The notes beneath the pieces were generated by a model. The model saw only the letters and a list, made by a program, of their open reading frames with translations. It ran no database searches and was not told the origin of the DNA. A stretch of DNA of 5,631 nt, taken from assembly GCA_029262975.1 (NCBI GenBank), contig JAJCYJ010000371.1, positions 1-5,631 on the forward strand, given 5' to 3'. Below, piece after piece: positions 1 to 5,631 of this stretch. This stretch comes from Saprospiraceae bacterium. GTDB taxonomy: Bacteria > Bacteroidota > Bacteroidia > Chitinophagales > Saprospiraceae. Position 1 is the first letter of the stretch. Every line of letters begins with the position of its first letter. A program made the translations under genes and the position numbers.

Positions 1-9
1 CGAACGTAA

Positions 10-411
10 ATGGAATGGTACATAAAAGCAATGAGACAATTCGCTGATTTTGAAGGTAGGGCCCGCAGAACGGAATACTGGATGTTCACTTTATTTTATA
101 TGTTAATGTTAGTTGCTACTATGTTTCTTATGATGATAGGAGGAGATGCAGCTGCATCAATGGGTAGCATTTTGTTCTTAGGTGTGGCGTTAGTTCATCT
201 GATTCCAGGTATTTCTGTTGCTGTTCGGCGACTTCATGATACAGGAAAAAGCGGTTGGTTGTATCTAGTTGGTTTTATACCATTAGTCGGGTCCATTATA
301 CTTCTGGTATTCTTTTGTACCGAAGGTCAGGTGGGTCCCAATGAATATGGGCCCGACCCTAAGGATTTTGATATAGATGCTCCTATCGAAGGTGTTCTCG
401 ATGATATTTAA
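10..411 (+). CDS. DUF805 family inner-membrane protein
   Basis: This 133-residue protein fits the DUF805 (YhaH-like) family over its whole length. Visible family hallmarks are an N-terminal F-x-G-R-x-R-R-x-E-Y-W motif (residues 14-24), a central PGISVAVRRLHDTGKSGW block (66-83) and a C-terminal EGxxGxNxYGPDP block (105-117). Three hydrophobic segments lie at about 25-43, 53-72 and 84-102. The RRLHD block therefore sits between segments 2 and 3, and the acidic tail (119-133) follows segment 3. The family is widespread and its biochemical role is unknown; the location is the cytoplasmic membrane. The ATG is the earliest possible start because an in-frame TAA (7-9) directly precedes it. That TAA could also be the end of an upstream gene, which the window edge hides. 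No Shine-Dalgarno sequence can be judged. The next gene starts 85 bases downstream on the same strand, with a possible weak hairpin between them. Confidence 0.93.
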   Translation: MEWYIKAMRQFADFEGRARRTEYWMFTLFYMLMLVATMFLMMIGGDAAASMGSILFLGVALVHLIPGISVAVRRLHDTGKSGWLYLVGFIPLVGSIILLVFFCTEGQVGPNEYGPDPKDFDIDAPIEGVLDDI

Positions 412-417
412 GCACGA

Positions 418-447
418 AAATTGTCGCTACAGGATCGCGATTAATTT
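418..447 (+). terminator. possible weak terminator hairpin after the DUF805 gene
   Basis: Seven bases after the stop codon, an arm at 418-427 (AAATTGTCGC) can pair with 437-447 (GCGATTAATTT) across a 9-base loop. The stem has one G-T pair and one bulged T. A short pyrimidine stretch (TTTCTT, 445-450) overlaps and follows the stem, which would suit a weak intrinsic terminator. The GC core is only three pairs and the T-run is broken, so read-through into the next gene is quite possible. This is an inference from pairing done by eye. Confidence 0.28.
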
Positions 448-496
448 CTTAAAAGAGTTGAAAATATTCTATTCAGGATCATAAATCAACTTAACT

Positions 497-844
497 ATGG
501 CCAAGCCTACAGCCGATCTCCTGGACGAATTACGATCTATGATTGATAACGGAGCCACCTCTTTTGAAATCGATCTTGTTCTTGAAAGTTATCATCTCAC
601 ACAGGAGAATCGCAGCTTTATAATCAAGAAGATACAAGCATATCATATTGAACACATTAAGCAATCCGTAGAAATTGAGAAAAGAAAAATCAATAGAATA
701 CTCTATGCTTTTGGTGCTGTGGCCATCATCTTTTTAGTGCTTGCTGCTGGTGGATTATTAAACATCATAAGTGCATTTCTATCACCTATCGGTTTAATAT
801 TACTCTATTGGGGTGTTCAACACTTCAGGAAATCAATGTACTAA
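497..844 (+). CDS. small two-pass membrane protein, unrecognised family
   Basis: I do not recognise this 115-residue protein. Residues 1-65 are hydrophilic and probably mostly helical, with a charged stretch at about 52-67 (EHIKQ...EIEKRKINR) that could be amphipathic or coiled. Two hydrophobic segments follow at about 68-88 and 92-109, with glycines and a proline (P97) in or near them. The protein ends in a short basic tail (HFRKSMY). The positive residues just before segment 1 and after segment 2 suggest that both ends face the cytoplasm. The head carries no cysteine or recognisable catalytic or DNA-binding motif. The ATG is supported by an in-frame TAA at 482-484 with no other ATG in between. 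The leader is A/T-rich without a Shine-Dalgarno site, as usual in Bacteroidota. The gene is co-oriented with the DUF805 gene, which is also a small membrane protein, but no functional link can be shown. Confidence 0.78.
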   Translation: MAKPTADLLDELRSMIDNGATSFEIDLVLESYHLTQENRSFIIKKIQAYHIEHIKQSVEIEKRKINRILYAFGAVAIIFLVLAAGGLLNIISAFLSPIGLILLYWGVQHFRKSMY

Positions 845-1058
845 TACACATGTTCAATTGATTCCGTCGTATTTAGTCAGTCGAAATCTTATTTAAACAT
901 TTCAAAAAATGTGGCACATGAAAATGCTCGATTTTCTACATGTACTCTAACAGACCGAGACAAGTCACTAATTAAATGAACCATAAATCTGACACAGGTC
1001 ACTCCTTTACACACTTTTTCCTTACATTTTCGGTCAATTTAGATTTAAACAAGCTACA
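845..1058. other. 214-base intergenic region upstream of the propeller gene
   Basis: I see no gene, tRNA or rRNA-like sequence here. It must hold the promoter of the propeller gene if that gene is not transcribed from further left. No clear Bacteroidota promoter (TTG about 19-21 bases before TAnnTTTG) stands out. The best -7 look-alikes are TACATTTT (1023-1030) and TAGATTTA (1040-1047), and neither has a TTG at the expected distance. Two A/T-rich inverted repeats occupy 897-943 (listed separately). The word GTCACT occurs twice, at 964-969 and 998-1003, each preceded by A-R (A-A or A-G), 34 bases apart. This could be chance or a pair of direct half-sites. Confidence 0.6.
897..943. repeat. two adjacent A/T-rich inverted repeats
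   Basis: The first is ACATTT (897-902) facing AAATGT (907-912) across a 4-base loop. The second is GAAAAT (920-925) facing ATTTTC (931-936) across GCTCG. An outer ACAT (916-919) can pair with ATGT (940-943) if TAC (937-939) is bulged, giving ten pairs in all. They start about 50 bases after the stop of the upstream gene. Neither is followed by a T-run on the plus strand, so neither looks like a classic intrinsic terminator. They may be transcript 3'-end structures, a regulator site or chance in A/T-rich DNA. Confidence 0.35.
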
Positions 1059-4000
1059 ATGACAAATATTTACTTCTTCGCATTCATCATACTTTCATTT
1101 TTGTTCGTCACTGATTCGAAAGCACAAACAGTTCCTTCGCCTATTGAAAAATACTATTCATCAGTTGAATGGAGATCGATAGGCCCTTATCGAGGTGGAC
1201 GGTCGTGTGCGGCAACCGGGGTACCGGGCAAGCCAAACTTATTTTATTTTGGTGCAACTGGTGGCGGTGTATGGAAGACTACCGATGGGGGAAGAAGTTG
1301 GGAAAATATCTCTGATGGATATTTTGGTGGATCAATTGGTTCTATAGCCGTTTCAGATTCTGACAATAACGTAATCTACGTAGGAGGTGGTGAGAAAACA
1401 GTTCGAGGTAATGTATCCTACGGATATGGGATGTGGAAGAGTGTGGATGCAGGAAAGACCTGGACCTCAATTGGGCTACACAATAGTCGACATATAAGCA
1501 GAATAAGAATTCACCCTGATAATCCAGAAATCGTTTATGCAGGTGTCATGGGCAACATTTTTGCGCCACATGAGGAACGTGGCGTTTTCAAATCCGTCGA
1601 TGGCGGAATGACATGGAACAAAACGCTATACGTCAGTGATGAAGCTGGTGTTGTGGATTTATGCATGGATCCTAATAATCCAAGAATCCTATATGCATCT
1701 TCCTGGAAAGTAAAAAGAACACCCTACTCATTAGATAGCGGTGGAGAAGGATCGGGTCTTTGGAAAAGTACAGACTCCGGAGAATCATGGACAGAAATAA
1801 CAGGAAACAAAGGATTGCCATCCGGCACATGGGGAATATCCGGAGTGGCCGTATCGCATCAGAATGGTGACAGAATATATGCGCTCATAGAAAATGAAAA
1901 AGGCGGTATTTACAGATCAGAAGATGGAGGTAAAACCTGGTCAAAAATGAACGATGATCGTGCCTTGAGACAAAGAGCCTGGTACTACACCAGGATTTAT
2001 ACAGATACACAAGATCCGGATGGTCTCTATGTAGTCAATGTCTCCTATCATCATTCAACAGATGGGGGCAAATCATTCCAGCGTTCTAATGCTCCTCATG
2101 GCGATCATCACGATCTATGGATTGCACCAGAAGATCCCAAACGTATGATCATTGCCGATGATGGAGGGGCACAAGTCACTTATGACGGCGGTGAGACCTG
2201 GTCTACCTATCATAACCAACCCACGGCACAATTCTATAGAGTAACTACAGATAATGCATTTCCGTACAGGATTTATGCTGCTCAACAAGATAATAGTACA
2301 GTCAGAATCGCCCATCGAACTGACGGTCGTGTCATCTCTGAAGATGACTGGGAATCCACAGCAGGTGGCGAATCTGCTCATATTGCGGTCGATCCTACCA
2401 ATCCTGAGATAGTATATGGAGGAAGTTATGGAGGATTTCTTACGAGGGTGGATCATAATCTTAAGACGACGCGCGCGATTAATGTTTGGCCTGACAATCC
2501 CATGGGTTATGGTGCAGAAGGTATGAAGTATCGATTTCAATGGAATTTTCCGATCTTCTTCTCAAAACACGATCCCAAAAAATTATATGTTGCCTCCAAT
2601 CAACTCCATGTCAGCACAGATGAAGGACAAAGTTGGAATTTTGCAAGCCCGGATTTAACGCGAAACGATCCGACAAAACTCAAATCTTCAGGTGGCCCTA
2701 TCACACAGGACAATACCGGAGTTGAATACTATTGTACCATTTTTGCAGCGGATGAATCCCCTGTTCAGGAAGGTCTGTTATGGGTGGGTTCAGATGATGG
2801 CCTCGTCCATGTGTCAAAGGATGGCGGTGCCAACTGGGAGAACGTAACCCCCGCTGGAGCTCCCGAATGGTTGATGATTAATAGCGTTGAGCCAGATCCA
2901 CGTGATGCTGGGACATGCTATATCGCCGGAACATTGTATAAGGCTGGTGATTTCCATCCATATATCTATAAGACGGCAGACTTTGGTAAATCTTGGCAAA
3001 AAATTGTAACGGGAATTCCAGAGGATCACTTTACGCGCGTAGTGCGTGCAGATCCTGCAAAAGATGACATTCTATATGCCGGAACTGAAACCGCTATATA
3101 TATATCTTATAATGACGGTCAAAACTGGCATCCTTTCCAACTAAACTTACCTACTGTTCCGATTACCGATCTCACAATTAAAGATAACAACCTGATCGCA
3201 GCAACCCAGGGTCGTGGTCTATGGATAATTGATGATCTAAGTGTAATTCATCAGGCTATGACATTGGATCAATCCGTAGGAAATCGATTGTATCAGCCCG
3301 CAGATGCCTGGAGATATGGAAGGGGGCAAATAAAAGATGCAAAAGGGGTTGGTCTGAATCACCCGTCTGGTTTGGTCGCTCATTATAATCTTGAGGCTTG
3401 GGATAAAAAAGATACTTTGAGTTTTACTATTTATGATGATTCTGGTTCTGTTATAAAGACTTATAGTACACATGCTGAAGAAACATCTGATAAATTGAAA
3501 GATATAGAGGCCGGAAGCCACACTTTTGTATGGGATATGAATTATCCTAATGCTAAAAGATTTGACGGAATGATCATGTGGGCTGGGTCATTGGCAGGTC
3601 CCAGTGCTAAACCGGGTGATTACAGCATCGAAATGAAGCACAATGGTCAATCATTGACGCAACCATTTGTTATTAAAGGAAATCCTAATCTTTCAACTAC
3701 TGCAGCGGAATATGAAGCACAATTCGATTTTATACAAAGTGTCAACCAAAAGGTGACAGAAGCACATGAGGCCATTATCGAAATGAGGGAAGTGAAGTCT
3801 CAATTAGCCAAATATAAGACTGTTGTCGAAGGACATGAAGACATCATTGATGAAATATCTGATCTGGATAGTATCCTTAATAAGATAGAAAATGAATTGT
3901 ATCAAACTAAAAACCGCAGCAGACAGGATCCTCTTAATTTTCCTATCAAATTGACCAATAAATTAGCCCATCTGAATGGTTTAACGCAAAGAGGCAGTTT

Positions 4001-4160
4001 CCCTCCTACCGCAGGAGCCATATCAGTTAGGGACGAATTAGTTATGAAAATTAATGAACAATTGGTGAAATACAATGAAGTTAAGAATGATCGTATTCCG
4101 AATCTCAATCAAATGATAAGGGACCGTCAAATAGATTATATTATTATAAAAAAAGACTGA
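1059..4160 (+). CDS. exported VPS10/sortilin-like BNR (Asp-box) beta-propeller protein
   Basis: This 1033-residue protein belongs to the large Bacteroidota 'WD40/YVTN/BNR-like repeat' family, often labelled glycosyl hydrolase without proof. A signal peptide spans residues 1-22, with likely cleavage after SKA, before QT. The mature part opens with the family's WRSIGPYRGGRS stretch (38-49). Eleven Asp-box motifs of the S-x-D-x-G-x-x-W type start at residues 73, 127, 178, 236, 286, 332, 373, 518, 585, 638 and 682, indicating one large or two tandem propellers. The gap between 381 and 518 has no clear Asp-box but includes the conserved-looking QFYRVTTDN and AAQQDNSTVR blocks. After GRGLWIIDDL (718-727) comes a probable beta-sandwich (about 770-875), then a helical, coiled-coil-like segment (about 883-950) and a helical tail. 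No sialidase FRIP motif is evident, so enzymatic activity is unproven. It ends in IIIKKD with no type IX secretion C-terminal domain, which suggests the periplasm. The start gives a clean signal peptide. Confidence 0.93.
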   Translation: MTNIYFFAFIILSFLFVTDSKAQTVPSPIEKYYSSVEWRSIGPYRGGRSCAATGVPGKPNLFYFGATGGGVWKTTDGGRSWENISDGYFGGSIGSIAVSDSDNNVIYVGGGEKTVRGNVSYGYGMWKSVDAGKTWTSIGLHNSRHISRIRIHPDNPEIVYAGVMGNIFAPHEERGVFKSVDGGMTWNKTLYVSDEAGVVDLCMDPNNPRILYASSWKVKRTPYSLDSGGEGSGLWKSTDSGESWTEITGNKGLPSGTWGISGVAVSHQNGDRIYALIENEKGGIYRSEDGGKTWSKMNDDRALRQRAWYYTRIYTDTQDPDGLYVVNVSYHHSTDGGKSFQRSNAPHGDHHDLWIAPEDPKRMIIADDGGAQVTYDGGETWSTYHNQPTAQFYRVTTDNAFPYRIYAAQQDNSTVRIAHRTDGRVISEDDWESTAGGESAHIAVDPTNPEIVYGGSYGGFLTRVDHNLKTTRAINVWPDNPMGYGAEGMKYRFQWNFPIFFSKHDPKKLYVASNQLHVSTDEGQSWNFASPDLTRNDPTKLKSSGGPITQDNTGVEYYCTIFAADESPVQEGLLWVGSDDGLVHVSKDGGANWENVTPAGAPEWLMINSVEPDPRDAGTCYIAGTLYKAGDFHPYIYKTADFGKSWQKIVTGIPEDHFTRVVRADPAKDDILYAGTETAIYISYNDGQNWHPFQLNLPTVPITDLTIKDNNLIAATQGRGLWIIDDLSVIHQAMTLDQSVGNRLYQPADAWRYGRGQIKDAKGVGLNHPSGLVAHYNLEAWDKKDTLSFTIYDDSGSVIKTYSTHAEETSDKLKDIEAGSHTFVWDMNYPNAKRFDGMIMWAGSLAGPSAKPGDYSIEMKHNGQSLTQPFVIKGNPNLSTTAAEYEAQFDFIQSVNQKVTEAHEAIIEMREVKSQLAKYKTVVEGHEDIIDEISDLDSILNKIENELYQTKNRSRQDPLNFPIKLTNKLAHLNGLTQRGSFPPTAGAISVRDELVMKINEQLVKYNEVKNDRIPNLNQMIRDRQIDYIIIKKD

Positions 4161-4223
4161 ATTCTATTTTTTGGAAAACAACCACAGTGAATACATCGTT
4201 GTCTAAACATCGAAAAATAGAAT
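4161..4223. promoter_or_regulatory. intergenic inverted repeat abutting both flanking genes
   Basis: The whole 63-base gap between the propeller stop codon and the lipoprotein ATG is bracketed by a perfect 11-bp inverted repeat: ATTCTATTTTT (4161-4171) and AAAAATAGAAT (4213-4223). The left arm begins at the first base after TGA and the right arm ends at the last base before ATG. Inside, ACAAC (4178-4182) can pair with GTTGT (4198-4202), so a two-tier hairpin is possible. In an mRNA the right arm would cover the ribosome-entry region of the lipoprotein gene, so the structure could dampen its translation or act as an attenuator. In DNA it could be a regulator site. The arms contain one G-C pair each, so stability is modest. 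No Shine-Dalgarno site is present. Confidence 0.5.
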
Positions 4224-4598
4224 ATGATGTATTTCAGGTTTTCTTACTTACTTCTAGTATTTTTTTTAGTCTTCGCCTCTTGCTCTAGTGATGAGGATGA
4301 TATGATGAACATAGTAACAGAGGATTGTAATGGTCTTGTGATAAGTTATCAAAATGATATAGTCCCAATCATAAATACGACATGTGCATTATCCGGATGT
4401 CATATTGAAGGATTTTCAAATGGAGATTTTACTTCCTACAACGGATTAAAATCAAAAGCAGACAATGGAAGATTAAATAGCCGTGTTGTTGTTAATAAAA
4501 ATATGCCACCGTCAAATTCATCCGGACCAAAAAGTCTGTCTGCACAACAGATAATCGCATTTAAATGTTGGATAGCAGATGGTGCCCCGGATAATTGA
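4224..4598 (+). CDS. cytochrome c-like lipoprotein with CX4CH haem motif
   Basis: This 124-residue protein has a lipoprotein signal: a hydrophobic stretch (about 8-18) ending in FASC, with Cys20 as the lipidated residue. The mature N-terminus, C-SSDEDD, resembles the acidic lipoprotein export signal that sends Bacteroidota lipoproteins to the cell surface. The body matches small mono-haem cytochrome c-like proteins of this phylum: YQNDIVPIINTTC (42-54), then the haem-type motif C54-ALSG-C59-H60, a probable distal ligand Met94 in NKNMPPS (91-97), and a final IIAFKCWIADGAPDN stretch (110-124). The spacing is CX4CH rather than CXXCH; the former is known in some multihaem cytochromes. Extra cysteines at 35 and 115 could form a disulfide. 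An in-frame TAG at 4218-4220 limits the start to the ATG at 4224 or the adjacent one at 4227. It probably follows the propeller gene in one transcript. The electron partner is unknown. If haem is absent it is simply a small surface lipoprotein. Confidence 0.85.
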   Translation: MMYFRFSYLLLVFFLVFASCSSDEDDMMNIVTEDCNGLVISYQNDIVPIINTTCALSGCHIEGFSNGDFTSYNGLKSKADNGRLNSRVVVNKNMPPSNSSGPKSLSAQQIIAFKCWIADGAPDN

Positions 4599-4623
4599 TA
4601 ATTGATAATTGATAATTGATAAT
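4591..4623. repeat. heptanucleotide tandem repeat (ATAATTG, 4.7 copies)
   Basis: Four perfect copies of ATAATTG plus a fifth partial copy (ATAAT) run across the end of the lipoprotein gene. The first copy encodes the last residues (Asp-Asn) and contributes the TGA stop, and the next codon in frame is TAA. Because the unit is 7 bases and contains TGA (across the junction) and TAA, successive copies place stop codons in all three forward frames. Short 7-bp repeats of this sort can expand or contract by replication slippage. Here copy-number change would leave the protein unchanged, since the stop is already in the first unit. Confidence 0.9.
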
Positions 4624-4706
4624 ATCGTCAACTATTCAGGAAATACATAACCACACGGATAAATATTAGAAGGATAAATGAATTTTTTTCAGGAGGGAAA
4701 TATTAT

Positions 4707-4723
4707 TTGATTAGAATAATCAA
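4707..4723 (-). terminator. possible terminator hairpin of the TonB gene
   Basis: TTGATTA (4707-4713) and TAATCAA (4717-4723) form a perfect 7-bp stem with a 3-base loop. It begins three bases after the TonB stop codon when read on the minus strand. On that strand it is followed by ATAATATTT, which is only moderately T-rich; on the plus strand TGTCTATTTTAATT follows. It could therefore act weakly in both directions between the two convergent genes. Only one G-C pair is present. Its placement is the main argument for a terminator role. Confidence 0.4.
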
Positions 4724-4726
4724 TGT

Positions 4727-5563
4727 CTATTTTAATTGAAAATCAATCGTAACATTTCCACACTCTTTGGGATTGCTGGACGTCGAAAAAAGGTAATTCA
4801 AGGCACCTTCTTCTGCCAGTTTGATAAGATAAGTATCACTGGTTGTACTCCCCATCATTGTATATTTAGAGGATATAACTTTTCCTGAAGAGTCAACACA
4901 TATTTTCACGACTACCCTACCTTTCTTTTGAGAATTATCTATTATGACTGGTGACTTTAGCACCTTTCGGTTGCCTAAAACACCCTGAATATTCTTATTT
5001 TTTTGAGCAATGGAATTAGAAGTACCGATATTACTACCGGATACTTCTTCCATCTTCTCAGGCCGATTATGATCAGCTGCAGTATTCTTTTTGGCCTTTG
5101 ATAAAAGAGATTCAAAATGGGCACGCTTTTGCTCCTTCTTTTCCAATCTTTCCTTTTCGGCAATTTCTTCTGGTGTCAATGACGGTTTTAAAGGAGGAAT
5201 TATTTTTTTAACAACAGAAGATTCATTTTGTAAAACCTTTGAAGATTCTTCCCTTGGTTTTTGGGATGTTTGCAGGGTCTTCTTTTCAAAGGTTTTTACT
5301 TTCTCTGCTTTGACTGGCTTCGACTGCACGGTCTCTTTGGGGGAAGAGTTAACCACTGGCTTCGGCTTGACAGATTCTTCTTGAACTTTCTTCGTTTCCT
5401 GTACCGGTTCTTTATCCATCTCGCGATGACTGAAGTCCACCATGATTGCCTGATTCACTTTTTTGGGTTGTTTTTTGATCGTGACTGACGAAAACCCAAG
5501 AAGTAGCAAAAGCAAAATCACATGTACAGTAATGCTAAAAAAATAATTCCTCATAACGGTCAT
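4727..5563 (-). CDS. energy transducer TonB (Bacteroidota type)
   Basis: This 278-residue protein would carry proton-motive energy from an ExbB/ExbD motor in the inner membrane to TonB-dependent outer-membrane receptors. It has a short cytoplasmic N-terminus, one membrane anchor (about 8-24) carrying S10-x3-H14, the same spacing as the Ser/His pair in the E. coli TonB anchor, and an I-M-V-D-F stretch (40-44). A long Lys/Pro/Glu-rich periplasmic linker (about 48-130) is followed by a charged helix (131-158). The C-terminal domain (about 190-278) has the pattern G-R-V-V-V-K-I-C-V-D-S-S-G-K-V-I-S, then G-S-T-T, and ends C-G-N-V-T-I-D-F. Cys222 and Cys268 are family-typical and could form a periplasmic disulfide. 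The first ATG after an in-frame TGA (5587-5585) was chosen; Met4 is an alternative. There is no Shine-Dalgarno site. It converges on the lipoprotein gene and is the last gene of its unit here; exbB/exbD are not visible and may lie beyond the right edge. Confidence 0.88.
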   Translation of the reverse strand: MTVMRNYFFSITVHVILLLLLLGFSSVTIKKQPKKVNQAIMVDFSHREMDKEPVQETKKVQEESVKPKPVVNSSPKETVQSKPVKAEKVKTFEKKTLQTSQKPREESSKVLQNESSVVKKIIPPLKPSLTPEEIAEKERLEKKEQKRAHFESLLSKAKKNTAADHNRPEKMEEVSGSNIGTSNSIAQKNKNIQGVLGNRKVLKSPVIIDNSQKKGRVVVKICVDSSGKVISSKYTMMGSTTSDTYLIKLAEEGALNYLFSTSSNPKECGNVTIDFQLK

Positions 5564-5631
5564 GCATTTCGTAATGTCTACACCTCACAATGAGTTGTTT
5601 ACACTTTACGATTAATCATAATACAAAAGCT

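Noticed and set aside
333..359. G/C-rich inverted words (GGGTC and GACCC) near the end of the DUF805 gene
   Set aside because: They fall on the codons for the conserved VGPNEYGPDP block, so Gly/Pro coding explains them.
421..449. Possible promoter with TTG at 421-423 and TAATTTCT at 442-449
   Set aside because: The spacing is about right for a Bacteroidota promoter, but the -7 element matches only in part and the site overlaps a possible hairpin. The same holds for TTG at 458-460 with TAAATCAA at 482-489.
2115..2540. 141-codon open frame on the minus strand inside the propeller gene
   Set aside because: It lies wholly within a well-supported gene on the other strand, and its translation shows no recognisable family pattern, so it is a shadow frame. 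The same applies to the minus-strand frames at 2814-3029, 3237-3521 and 3902-4108.
3095..3107. Short run of alternating TA within the propeller gene
   Set aside because: It encodes ordinary Ile-Tyr residues of a beta strand, is in frame and is too short to mean more.
4683..4689. Run of seven T in the convergent gap, as the tail of a plus-strand terminator
   Set aside because: No convincing stem could be found directly before it, so it is not called as a terminator.
5091..5488. Overlapping plus-strand open frames opposite the TonB gene
   Set aside because: They are antisense to the Lys/Pro/Glu-rich linker, whose codons give Phe/Ser/Leu-rich antisense translations. No family pattern is visible. 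The minus-strand frame at 4975-5163 is rejected for the same overlap reason.
5599..5631. Ten open codons and a TAA on the minus strand at the right edge, perhaps the end of an upstream ExbD gene
   Set aside because: The residues (SFCIMINRKV then stop) are too few to identify and do not clearly match an ExbD C-terminus. The sequence beyond the edge is needed.

Overview
The window looks like ordinary chromosome from a member of the Bacteroidota. The evidence is an AT-rich sequence, A-rich leaders without Shine-Dalgarno sites before every start, a long exported BNR/Asp-box propeller protein of a type common in that phylum, a surface-type lipoprotein signal (Cys followed by SSDEDD), and a TonB whose C-terminal domain resembles the Bacteroidota TonB usually found with ExbB/ExbD. 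The class or genus cannot be fixed from this sequence.

Layout, left to right. Positions 10-411 (+) encode a small DUF805 inner-membrane protein. Positions 497-844 (+) encode an unrecognised small protein with a cytoplasmic helical head and two membrane segments. A 214-base gap (845-1058) holds imperfect inverted repeats and no gene. Positions 1059-4160 (+) encode a 1033-residue exported protein with eleven Asp-box motifs, a C-terminal beta domain and a coiled-coil-like tail. After a 63-base gap that is exactly bracketed by an 11-bp perfect inverted repeat, 4224-4598 (+) encode a small lipoprotein resembling a mono-haem cytochrome c, with the unusual haem motif CX4CH. Its stop codon lies inside a 7-bp tandem repeat (ATAATTG, 4.7 copies). 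A 128-base convergent gap follows, with a 7-bp hairpin next to the last gene, a TonB energy transducer on the minus strand (5563 down to 4727).

How the genes relate. The propeller gene and the cytochrome-like lipoprotein gene are close and co-oriented, so they are plausibly co-transcribed, with the intergenic inverted repeat a possible control point. Both products act outside the cytoplasm. The TonB gene faces them and is a separate unit; it would couple the proton-motive force to outer-membrane transport. The two small membrane-protein genes at the left have no visible functional link to the rest. No gap exceeds 300 bases. I found no RNA gene, CRISPR array, insertion sequence or phage gene. 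I see no clear undescribed multi-gene system. The items most worth a second look are the bracketing inverted repeat, the CX4CH surface lipoprotein and the heptanucleotide repeat at a stop codon.
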